NCBI GenBank assembly: GCA_018398765.1 | Contig: JAHBMJ010002094.1 | Span: 2,501 to 22,714 of the forward strand | Source: Chromera velia | Taxonomy: Eukaryota > Sar > Chromeraceae | Direction of reading: 5' to 3' | Length of the DNA: 20,214 nt | Shown: in pieces, positions 7,655 through 17,607 of the stretch | Layout: every line of letters starts with the position of its first letter | Numbering within the stretch: the first letter of the stretch is position 1 | Program-made: the position numbers and the translations under genes | The notes under the pieces: generated by a model | The model's input: only the letters and a program-made list of their open reading frames with translations | Database searches by the model: none | What the model was told of the DNA's origin: nothing

Positions 7655-10313
7655 ATGAAGATAGCTACCGAAAAGGAAGTGAGGGAGGTAATGAAAAAAA
7701 CAGGGAATCCTAAGAAAGCTGTTGGAAAGGATGGAATGCCTCCGGGTCTACTCAGGTTGCATGAAAAATCTCAAGTGATGGTGAATGTATATGCTAATTT
7801 GATTAATGCATCTTTTCGTTATGCGTGGTGGCCAGAGGGATGGAATGATTTACCGGTGACGGCATTGGCAAAGCCTGGCAAGTCACAGGCAGTGGTGGGG
7901 GGATGGAGAAACGTGCACCTGGCATGTACAGACGCAAAATGGAGGGACACGATTCTCGGTAATAATGTAGAGAGAGAAGCAAGGCAGAACCCATGGCAGT
8001 TTGCATATAGAAAGAAAGCAGGAACATACGATGCCATCTGTCTTCTTTTGTTTGTGATTGCCCACCATCTCTCTGTGATTGTGGCCCTCGTTGATTTCAC
8101 TCGAGCTTTTGATGAAGTCAGGCATAGCAAGCTTGAACAACAACTGAGAGAGGCAGGGGTTTCAGAGGAGCTAATCCGATGGGCCCTGTCATTGCTCGAG
8201 AAAGTAAGAGCAAGAGTGAAAGGGACAGGAAAGTGGTATCCAGAACAGATAGGGACGAAACAAGGGAGGTCCAGTGGGCCCACTTTTTTCAAAGGATACT
8301 TACACGACCTGTTAAAGAGAGTAAGAATGGAAAGGAAGGCTAAGCGAAGGAGAATAGGAGAACAGGGAGAAAGACTAAAAGTACCGGTCGGAGAGGGTGG
8401 GAGGTGGGTGGATTTTTTCTCCATACTATTTGCAGACGATACGACTTTGCTCGATGTAACAGACAGAGAATTGAACAAACTGCTGGAGGGATTGAGGAAG
8501 TACGCAGAGCCGCTCCGTCTCCTCTTTTCTAATAAATCGAGAGTACTGAGGTTTGAAAGGCAAAGACAGACAGAAGAGATCAGAATAGGCAGCATGGTAC
8601 TAGGCATGGTACTGAAAGAAGAGAAAGCACAGCCATTTTTGGGTCTGGTTCTTCCCTCAAACTGCGACCTCGATGTAATGATGGCAGACAGAGCAGTAAG
8701 AGCAGAGAGATGCATGCAAGGATTGATAGGAAAGTTAGCCAGAGAGCTAGCCGTACCGCCGGCAGAATGTTTTCATTTGTTTAATCAGACGGTGCGTGCA
8801 GTATGGATGTATGGATGCGAGATACACTCATGCACAGATAGGGCCTGTGCAGAATTTAACGAAAAACAAAGATGCTTTGTGAGGTGGGTCTTAGGGCTAA
8901 GGAAGATAGAAAGCGCAGACACTACATTGATGGAGGGGGGGATGTTTCTAATTGAGATTGAAGTGGCAGAGAGGACGATCAGATAGGCAAAAAAGGCACT
9001 AAAAGAAAAGAGGAAGGAGGTGATTGGGCAGGCTGCCATTCATTGCTTGAGAGGAGGAGTGGAGGATGAACTGAAGAGGGGAAGAAGAACAGAGTTGCAT
9101 CCCTTTCACTTCTTTCTGCACTTGAAGAAATACACACAGACACTATTCACAGAGAGAGGCCTTCATCTTTTTTTAAAAGAGAAGCTCGCAGGCTAGCCAG
9201 GAGAGATAGGGACACACGCAGTGAATGAAAGAATAGATAGGATGGAAAGATGGATTGTAAGCAAGACAGATAAAGAAACAAAAGAGAGGAAGAAAAAAAT
9301 CTTCAGGTGGAGAATTGAGAGGGGAGCGAGAGAGAGAGATAGAAGAGAGAGAAAAAAAGGAAGAAAAGTCCATATGGTACACATACACCGAACAAAAGCA
9401 AACGGAAACATATTGCAGCTCATTTTATTTAAAAAGGCGTCAGAAGAAAGACCAAGAGAGGGAATGAAAATAGAGAAAGAAAAACTGGGACAGGTGCCTT
9501 TTTCTTATAGAAGGGTAGCACCAAGAGGAGAACACAGAAGGAGGGCAGCCTGCAGAGTAGGAGACAGGACGTTAGCGGGAACAAAAGGAAAAGTGCCAGA
9601 AAGAGGAGGGCCTAGGAGGAGGGCAGAGAGTGCCGTTAGAGGAGAGACTCTGCCCTTATTGCAAAGGATGGATGGAAACAGAGATGTTGGAGGACGAGAT
9701 CCATATGCTGACTGAGTGTCCGATTTATGATAGAGAAAGAGCGCACATGTATAGAACATTACGAGCAGACTGGAACGAGGGAAGAGAAAAGAGAGCAAGA
9801 GAAGTTTGCAAAGAGAAAAGAGAAGGACAAAGACGAAGTCTTAGACTGCACACTGAGGCTCTGTTCAAATTTTTGATGAACGAAGGGTATAGTGCGGTGG
9901 ATGAGTTTCTGGGGAGGGCGGCGTTCAGAAGAAGAGTGTTCAAGGAAAGCCTAGGAAGGTACACACCTGGAAGCTCGTTAGATGAAACAGTGCTAGCACA
10001 GAGATACGGAGTGATCACAAAAAGAAAGGGAGGAATGGAAAGAAGAAAAGAAGAATACAAGACCATCCTGGAAGCAATGGAAGCAGGAAGACAGCTGAGG
10101 GAGGGAGAAGGAGAAATCGCTGAGAGAAGAATAGAGAGAGGGCGTGCACAAAGCCAAAGTATCCTTTCGTCCTGTGTCATTGGATCAATTTTTAGAGCAG
10201 TCCCTTCTGAGCAGCCCATAGACCAAAGCATGCAAAGCGCAGACAGATTGTTGTTTGTTAGCGGCCTGGGAAACCAGGCGGGCTACGGGGTGTGGTCTGA
10301 GCCTCAGCGATAA
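7655..10313 (+). pseudogene. Degenerate non-LTR (LINE-type) reverse transcriptase
   Basis: The first open section (7655-8986, 443 residues) holds a reverse transcriptase palm. It shows an N-terminal PGxDG-like segment (KAVGKDGMPP, about 21-30), QFAYRK before the palm, motif A LVDFTRAFDEV with Asp147, motif B GTKQGRSSGPTFF (200-212), and motif C ILFADD with Asp261 and Asp262. The catalytic triad is intact. The same frame continues past TAG at 8984-8986 and TAG at 9194-9196 to about 9600. It then shifts into the next frame, which encodes a CCHC knuckle typical of LINE C-termini (C-x2-C-x13-H-x4-C, codons from about 9652) and runs to TAA at 10311. No apurinic endonuclease lies upstream, so the copy is probably 5'-truncated. 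No RNase H or long terminal repeats are seen. Two stops plus a frameshift make it non-functional. Confidence 0.82.
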
Positions 10314-10319
10314 GGTACA

Positions 10320-10341
10320 CCCCCCTGCTGTTTGCGGGGGC
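10320..10341 (+). repeat. Hairpin after the reverse transcriptase stop codon
   Basis: Seven nucleotides after the TAA, CCCCC-(T)-GC pairs with GCGGGGG around the loop TGTTT (stem 10321-10340, one T bulge at 10326). The 3' ends of many LINEs carry stem-loops recognised by their own reverse transcriptase; this could be such a signal. That role is inference. Confidence 0.4.
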
Positions 10342-11145
10342 GACCTCTATAAGACAAAACGGCGACAGTGCTCTAGGGCACCACTAATCACTAGACACTA
10401 ATACGTGTAACTACTATAGTGTAACTGGTATCATCATTGTGGTACATCGTTACTTATCATCGTCATTATGCAGCCTGTATAAACTAGGCATCTAGTGTTG
10501 GGTATAGTTTTACATTAGACAGAATGCTTTTCATTTTAATGGAAGAACTATGTATAAAGAAAACTAATAAAAACATATTAAAAGGGGAGCTCACATTTCA
10601 GTATATTTGAAAAAAAAAACATGTGAGATACTCTAAGACATACTTAAAGAATCTTAAAGATACTGTTAGATACTGGGAGAGATAAATTGAGCAGAAGCAA
10701 CACCGTGACCCCAGAGCAGCACCGTTGGTACTACATGCAGTAGACATTCTGATTCTGACATATTCATGCAGAGGGGCATAATAAATTGGGATAAATTGGG
10801 CACAAACTTCATGTATCCGCTTGCGATCTTGCTTTGACTCTCACAATGAGTCTCACTCGACTGTTTATGACTGATGATTCACTCAACGTTTGTACAAGCC
10901 CTCTCTTCAGGCAGGCAACGCATCAAACAGATAAGCTGATGGAAAAAGAAACGCACATGCACGGAATTCAATTACAGAAAAGTCAGACGGACAGCTGGCA
11001 GTGCGGACGCTACTCGGTGAAAGAAAGTCACTCCGTTCATTTAAGAACTCCCCTCTGATTCCTCTGGAAACTAAGCTTCAAACCCCCGTGCATCTCTTGC
11101 CTCCCGACCGAGCTTGCCGGATCCCCGAACGACCCAAGGGATCCA
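10342..11145. other. LINE tail and intergenic region
   Basis: Probably the 3' untranslated tail of the LINE relic followed by the downstream flank of gene D. No gene is supported; the open frame at 10834-11058 is unconvincing. ATAAATTGGG occurs twice in tandem near 10781-10800, and AGATACT-like motifs recur near 10620-10680. LINE copies can end in short tandem repeats, but the true end of the element cannot be fixed. Confidence 0.45.
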
Positions 11146-13573
11146 TCACCAAAAAACGTCCCTTTGCAGATCATAATAGACCTGCTGCCCCTTGTGCATG
11201 CACCGCTGTCTGAGCGAAACGACCAGGTCACGCCCACTCACACTCTCCTCCGGCAGAGAGCCGCAGACCGCCATACGCTCATCGCTGAAGTACTTACGCA
11301 TTCGCGCTGCGAGCCCGTCCACGCATGCGATTGCTGCCGCCCCACTGTGCTGCCACCTCAAGTCCCCGCAGGCCCGCGCCAACTCCTGCCTCTCCTCCAC
11401 CTCTGCCCACCAACCGATGTGCAAGGCCGTCGCGAACACACACGATTCGTATGCCGAGGGCCCACCCCCCTCTCCCCTCCCGGCAGCCGCGCTGGAGACG
11501 TCATCACAGTCAGCGATGGCCTCATCAACGTCCTTTACTGGGTATTCTCTCAAGGCGTAATACCTGCAGAGAAAGCGAGGGAAGCGCGAAAGAGAAGCTA
11601 TTATGATGACAACGAACCCTGCATGCTGTGCGAATCTTTCAAGGCAAAGCAGCCCCCCAAATCAAGAGATCGAACAGAGTCAAGGAAGGGGAAGGGAGCG
11701 ATATGAAGTGGAAAGCCAGGGAACAGAACAAGCGCAAGAAAGAGAAAAGCAGAAAAGAGGAACAGAAAAAACAGAAAGAAAGGAAAGAGACGAAAAGAGA
11801 CGAAAAGGGAAGAGGGCAGAAGGGACGGTAAGCCTCGGTACAGAGACTACAGGACGAAGCAGGGTGTGCGCACAAATAAACGCCGAGTGACTTCTTTTGA
11901 CATTGGCTGAGCACGATCAGATGAATGGTACTTGCGCACAAGGAGCTACACACGCACACATACAGATACAGAGGATACAATCCCGCACAAGGAGCTACAC
12001 ACGCACACATACAGATACAGAGGATACAAGCTACGCACACACTCAGGTGAAGTCAGATTGCTGGCGTGTGCACGAAAGCCCCCGTTCTCCCGATCCACAC
12101 ACGCACCTGCAGAAACCCTTATTTTTTGTCTGAGCCTGTTCACACCACTCCAGAGGGGTCGAGAACCGAGACGTAACCTCACCCCAGTGCTCGGTGAAAA
12201 GCTCCATCCAGGCTCCAGCCTGCAGACATACAGACAGAAAGAAATGTAAGACGGAAGGAGGAGGGGCTGAACTTCGGTCAGAATACTTCAAGGTGGAGAG
12301 CCACGAGGGTGAATGACACGCGTATCCGAGAGGATGCAGGACACGACATGAATGCGGAGGCAGACTGAGTCGTTTTCTTTTCATCTTCTGCCCTTTTCTT
12401 CTCTGATCTTGCGCAAGAGACCTTTTTATGTTTTTTTACTTCTTTCTTCTCGCTCAGTGATTCACTTACTCACTCAAACACTCACTCACTCACTCACTCA
12501 CTCACTGATTCACCAGACAGAGAGCCCGGAAGACTGTCAAAGCGAACGACTACAAGTTTCTGTCTTTTCCCTCCTTGTCTTGATGGACAAACACCGACAG
12601 TCACAAACAGTCTTTTGAGAGCACCGACAAACCCATCGGAAGGTACATCATTCTAGCGCACAGGGCCAGGGACAGCCGGGTGGAATCAGGCATGAGCACG
12701 CACGTGCCATCAGGCAGGAACAGCTAGATGCCTTCGTACGTACGCGGAACAAAGATGTTAGTGCAGAGGCGCATGCAGCCTGGGAATATTGGTGACATCT
12801 GGCGCCGGAATGGCGGGGGCGCAGCGCCACACAGGCAGGCAGACAGAGAAGGGCACGGACGTAGACGCAACCACAAACACACAGACACAAACAAACGCAC
12901 ACACATACAGGTAGATACGCACAATCTCCACCACAAGACCACCCACCGGTACAGAGGCAGGAGGATCTGGGACTCAGCTGACCTGGCAGTAGTACGTCAA
13001 GCCGATGGGTGCATTGGCAAATGCTTGTACGCACATGTTCTCTGCACCGTGGGGGTCGACTCCTTGTTGGGTGGGGGCACTGAGGGACATGGGATCAAAT
13101 CCTCCGGTAGCAGTAGAGCCGTGAAAACGAAGTTTCAAGAAGGCGTGCCCTGCCGCGTGGCTGCACTCTCCCGCATCCAGCTGCTTGTTGTAGTACCCTC
13201 CCTGGAGGCAGAGATCTGTGGCGGTTTGGACGCCACCAGAAACGATCAGAGACCCCACAGCTCCGTGGAAGCACCCAAATTGGCATCGAGTGCCACAGAT
13301 TTCACCAACAACACGTGCTGCCTCGAGACCAGACTTGTTCTCTTCCAGAAGAGTAGCAGCAAGCCTGTGGCCGATTTCATGGGCGTCTCCATGGCACATG
13401 TACCCCCCTGCTTGCGCTTGGCCCTCCAAAGCTGACAAAGCAGATTCGGCTTCGTCCAGAGAAGAGTAAGGCATCATGGCCACATCATGACCGTGCTCGT
13501 GTTTCTCATGGCCGAAGGCTGAAGAGAGGCCCAACAGAAGAAGGAGCCCCAAGATCCTCCCCTTACTCTCCAT
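11146..13573 (-). CDS. Secreted Cys/His-rich protein, three exons
   Basis: Minus-strand gene: exon 1 at 13573-12983, exon 2 at 12219-12107, exon 3 at 11563-11146, giving 373 residues. Introns of 763 nt (donor CAG|GTCAGC, acceptor CTGCAG, phase 0) and 543 nt (donor GCAG|GTGCGT, acceptor CTGCAG, phase 2) join in frame exactly. The first ATG is followed by a signal peptide (about 1-21), so the product should be secreted or enter an endomembrane compartment. After it comes a His-rich segment (GHEKHEHGHD). The mature part carries C60-H61...H65...H69, C93...C97...C101-F-H103-G, C137-S-H139...H143, then C181, C196, a GAWMEL motif at 199-204, C223, C234 and more paired cysteines in exon 3. This order (CHxxxHxxG, GCxHG, CxHxxGH, GxxMEx, then regularly spaced Cys) matches, from memory, uncharacterised bacterial proteins. 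Metal binding or disulfide bonding is plausible; function is unknown. It is not a cytochrome c, since there is no CxxCH. Confidence 0.75.
11935..12029. repeat. Tandem direct repeat, period 49 bp
   Basis: A 46-bp segment beginning CGCACAAGGAGCTACACACG at 11935-11980 recurs without a mismatch at 11984-12029. It lies in the second intron of gene D. Perfect identity implies a recent duplication. Each copy contains smaller CACACA and ACAGATACAGAG motifs. Confidence 0.85.
12461..12512. repeat. (CACT)n microsatellite in gene D intron 1
   Basis: Repeats of CACT (TGAG/AGTG on the coding strand), nearly perfect from about 12478 to 12506 with decayed units on both sides. On the transcribed strand the repeat contains several GTGAGT strings identical to a strong donor site, and could act as decoy splice signals. 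Confidence 0.8.
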
Positions 13574-14176
13574 CCTCTTGAAGCAACAGCAGTTAGATCG
13601 ATGCACTCGAGACGCACAGCAGGAAGAGATCCTGTCCGAAGACAAGACGAGAGACTTAGATCAGAAAAGAAGCGATCAACTGTTGCACGCTGTTCTTCAA
13701 CCACAGAAACCCGATTCCTGAACTCGTCAAAGGATCAAGCTCTCTAAGCGCGGAGACTCTTCTCACAACTTTAAAGCGATGATGTAATGGACAAGACGCA
13801 CACGGAGAAAGGACGCTGGGGTAAGAGGGTCGATCGGGTGTGATCGGGCTTCTTTAAGTTTAAGATCGGTCAGTGCTCAAAGATTGCCGTGGCCCCCGCG
13901 GTCGCGAACATGCCGTGGCATTCCGGTGAGGGGTGAAAAAAACTTTAGGAGGAGAAGTATATCGCAGATTATCGCAGTATTATCGCAGTTGATCAGCTTT
14001 CCTGTCTTCGAACTGGATAGTTTGGGTGGCTTGTGAGCTTGGGTGGCCGTGTGAGCTTCTATCGTTCCTTTTGCATCTGTCTTTCGTCTCTTGATTTCGG
14101 TGAGTGTCTTCAGTGAGCGGGGAAAATTCGGTAGAACGTTCCTCGCGTAAAAGAACCGCTCTCGCTGGACGAGACA
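13574..14176. promoter_or_regulatory. Divergent promoter region between genes D and E
   Basis: About 600 bp separate the start codons of gene D (-) and the CDPK (+), so both 5' untranslated regions and promoters must lie here. No clear TATA box is seen for either. The octamer TATCGCAG occurs three times on the plus strand, at 13960, 13970 and 13981, spaced 10 and 11 bp, about one helical turn. A GATCGGG motif occurs twice near 13832-13848, with a related GATCGG near 13863. These are candidate protein-binding sites; no factor is assigned. Confidence 0.5.
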
Positions 14177-16068
14177 ATGGGGAACTGTCTCAACGGGAAG
14201 GACAGCGACAAGGCGGGTCCCCGCTTTGAAGCTGCAGCAAATGACACCGCTGCCCAGGTCCCTTCTGCATCTGTACCGAATGGAGTGACCCCCAAGGGCG
14301 ACAAGCCCGTCGATCCTGACAGGTCGACCCGTGGGCTTGTTGCTACACCTGGCATGTTTATCGGTAAGAAGGCCGAAAAATTGTCTGACCGCTACAAGCT
14401 GTTGTCCAAAATTGGCGATGGTGCTTTTGGTTTTGTGCGAAAGGCAGTCCAGAAGGACACAGGAATTGTGCGTGCGATCAAGACCATCGACAAGAGGACC
14501 GTCGAAAAGGGAGATGAAAAAGAGAAACTGTTTGCGGAGGTTCAGGTCCTTCGAAAACTCGACCATCCGAATATCATGAAGCTCTTTGAGTTCTATGAAG
14601 ACTCAAAGTACTACCACCTTGTCATGGAGCTCTATACAGGGGGGGAATTGTTCGATAAGATCATCAAGGAGAACCGTCTGGACGAACCCACGGCAGCCAT
14701 GTATCTCAAGCAGGTACTTTCCGGCATTACCTACTGTCACAAACACAACATTGTGCATCGGGATTTGAAACCCGAGAATCTTCTTCTCGAGAGTGCCGAC
14801 CCGGGGGCGATGATCAAGATTATCGACTTCGGAACGTCCAGAGTGTTTTCCACAGAGGGGGGAAGGAAAATGCACCAGAAGTTGGGGACGCCGTACTACG
14901 TCGCCCCCGAGGTGTTGCGGAAGCGGTACGACGAGAAGTGCGACGTCTGGAGCTGTGGGGTGATCCTCTATATTCTCCTTTGCGGTCCGTTCCATTTTTT
15001 TCTGTTTCCGTCAGCCAGTGCTTTCCTTCTGAGTTTGTCATGGTTGTTATTGGGGCTCTGTGAGAGGGCGAGAGCCACGAGACGGCATCGAAGAAAAGTC
15101 GCGCAAGCTGACTGTCTCTTCTTTTTTTTTTTTGGTGATTTTCCCTTCGCGTGGCTTGTTTCTGCCATATACCCTGCCCGCCCCCTTCTTTGCGATTCTT
15201 TCTGCACATCCGCCCTGCCCGGCTTTCCCCTCCCGCACTGGTGTGAACGTCTGCGGTCGTGTGTATCTGTACGAATGACCTCAGAGGTAGAGGGAGATCT
15301 TCATGCGCGTCTATTGTGTTCAAATGATGAGATGCGTATGCTATCGGTGGTACGTACCTTGCATATGTGTGCAAGGGAGGCAAGACCATTAGCTGCATTG
15401 CGGGGAGGCAAGGGAGACTGAGGGATTTGGAGAGAGTCATGCGTGCCTCCACACCCCCGTTTCTGGCCTATGTTTTGGTTGGCATCTGAAAGACACGGAG
15501 GGAGCTTGTGTAAATATTTGTTGCTACAAGTGGGCTGTTTCTGCTTCACATACACGTGGCGTGCCTTGTTTGGTTTGCAGGGTCTCCCCCCTTCGGAGGC
15601 CAGAGTGACAATGAAATTTTGCAGAAGGTGCTGGTCGGCAAGGTCAGTCACGCTGCAGGAGCAGTAGAGTTACCGTGTTTGCTCGTTTGTTCATGGCAAA
15701 ACTGTACGGAGACCAGGTGTAGAGCGAAAAGGTTTCATTGTGGATGAGGACGACGCTCCACAGGATGACACGACTTGTTTGTGCATGGGCGTTCGTGTTT
15801 ATCTGAAGAAAGAAGAGAACGATGGATGGATGGGAATTTGTTTAAGAATCAATTCCGTTTTTGTATTTGTATTCTTTCCCTTTTTCTTTTCTCTCTGCAC
15901 GTGGAGAAGCGAAAGGACGGACATCCGAAAGCGATGAGGGTGGTGAAATCCTGCAGGATCGATCCTTTTTTTGCGGTAATTTCATTCGTTTTTCTCAATC
16001 TCTGTCTCTCTCTCTCGCGCGCGCGTCAGTGCGACAAGGAGGAAGGCCCTTATTCTGCATGGGCACGG

Positions 16069-16105
<37 letters not shown>

Positions 16106-17564
16106 TGAGTGAGTGAGTGAGTGAGTGAGTGAGAGTGTGTGTGTGTGTGTATGTGTGTGTGTGTGTGTGTGAGTGAGTGAGTGTGTGTGTGTGTGTGAGT
16201 GACTGCAGTATCGAATGGACGGCCCTGAGTGGAAGAACGTGGACAGACGCGCGAAGGACCTGATCAAGCAGATGCTGACGTATGACCCCGAGAAGAGAAT
16301 TTCCGCAGAGGCAGCACTGCAGCACCCATGGATCCAGGTCCGTTCCTTCCTCCCTCGCCTGCTTTCTTGCTTGCTTCCTTCCACCAAGTGGAGTGGATGC
16401 ATGGACGTGAAATCAAATTTCTCTGAAATTCTTGTTACCTCCCCAGATCCCGTCTCTTGTGTTTCATTTGTGCACGGACCAAACAGACTTCTGTCGCGAT
16501 GGGAGTGTTTCGTTCTCTTTTCTTGTTCACCTGTTCGTCGGACTATGTGCGCATATCTACCCGCCCCGTTGCTTAATTTTTGGGTATGCAGGAGGTTTCC
16601 AGGCAGCAGAAGGGAGGCGCTGTGACGTCCTCACAGATGAAGAACGCGCTCTCAAACTTGAAGGGATTCCAGTCAGTCTATCAGCGTTCTTTCTGTCTGT
16701 CTGTCTGTCTTTCTTTCCTTCTTTCTGTCAAGGGGGGAGACCAGGGGTCCTTGAAGGAAGCAACAAAGCGCATCCAGCACAACAACTGTCCTGCATCACA
16801 TTCGTTCATTTATTGATCCGGACGCGGATGTGTTGACCGAACAAGGAATGCTTCATGCGTCCGTACAGCTTTTTTTTTTTGCCATGTTTTTTGGTGTCCG
16901 TCTCATCTGACTGATTCCCTTTCTGCTCCAGCCTGGTGCTCTCTCTAGAGTTGTAAATTAAACAAGAGGGCCTCCCTTAGGTTGGTGTCCGAACCCCCCC
17001 ATGAAGTGTCTTCTGCGTGCCTCCTCATCTTTTCCCAATGCCGTACTGTTCCCGTGTACTCTCCGCGTGTCTGTCTCTCTCACTATCTATGTCAACCCTC
17101 CCCTGGATCACCCTCTGGATTTGTGCAGACAAAGCCAAGCCATGCAGCAGGCAGCCTTGACATTCATTGCGTCACAACTGACGAGCAAAGAGGAGAGAGA
17201 CCTGCTCACGAAGGCTTTCCAGGAACTCGACACCAATGGTCAGTCGGTCGGTCGGTCGGTTGGTAGGTGGGTCGGGCGGTGGGATGTCAACCTCATCCGG
17301 ACTCTGTATCCGCATCCGTGCGTTGGTCTGCAGTTTTCTGCATCTCTCTGTTGAAAGAGTGCGTGTGTGAACCTTTCTGTTTTGTTTTCCTGCTTGCCTG
17401 TGTGAATTATCAGAAGGGTAGTTAGTTTGCATCCCTCCTGGTGACGTTATGTCCCTTCCTGCTTTCCTCTCTGGTTTTGGATTTTTGTTTGTGTCCTGGT
17501 TCTTTGTTGCCGTTGTGACGGAAGGCGGGTGAACAGGCATGCAAACGGGCCTCTGGGTATGCGC

Positions 17565-17607
<43 letters not shown>

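Noticed and set aside
7819..8715. 298-codon minus-strand open frame
   Set aside because: Antisense to the reverse transcriptase, whose motifs A, B and C fix the true strand.
8984..9196. TAG read as sense in the reverse transcriptase (genetic code change)
   Set aside because: The CDPK ends in TAG at its expected C-terminus, and the element also has a frameshift, so decay explains it better.
9725..10231. 168-codon minus-strand open frame
   Set aside because: Mirror of the purine-rich C-terminal part of the LINE relic; it is Ser/Leu-rich without motifs.
13162..13356. Cytochrome c-type heme binding in gene D from its many Cys and His
   Set aside because: The motifs are CxxxCFH and CxH; there is no CxxCH.
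15995..16402. Thr/His/Ser-rich minus-strand frames over the GT/GAGT repeat
   Set aside because: They are translations of a microsatellite within CDPK intron 2.
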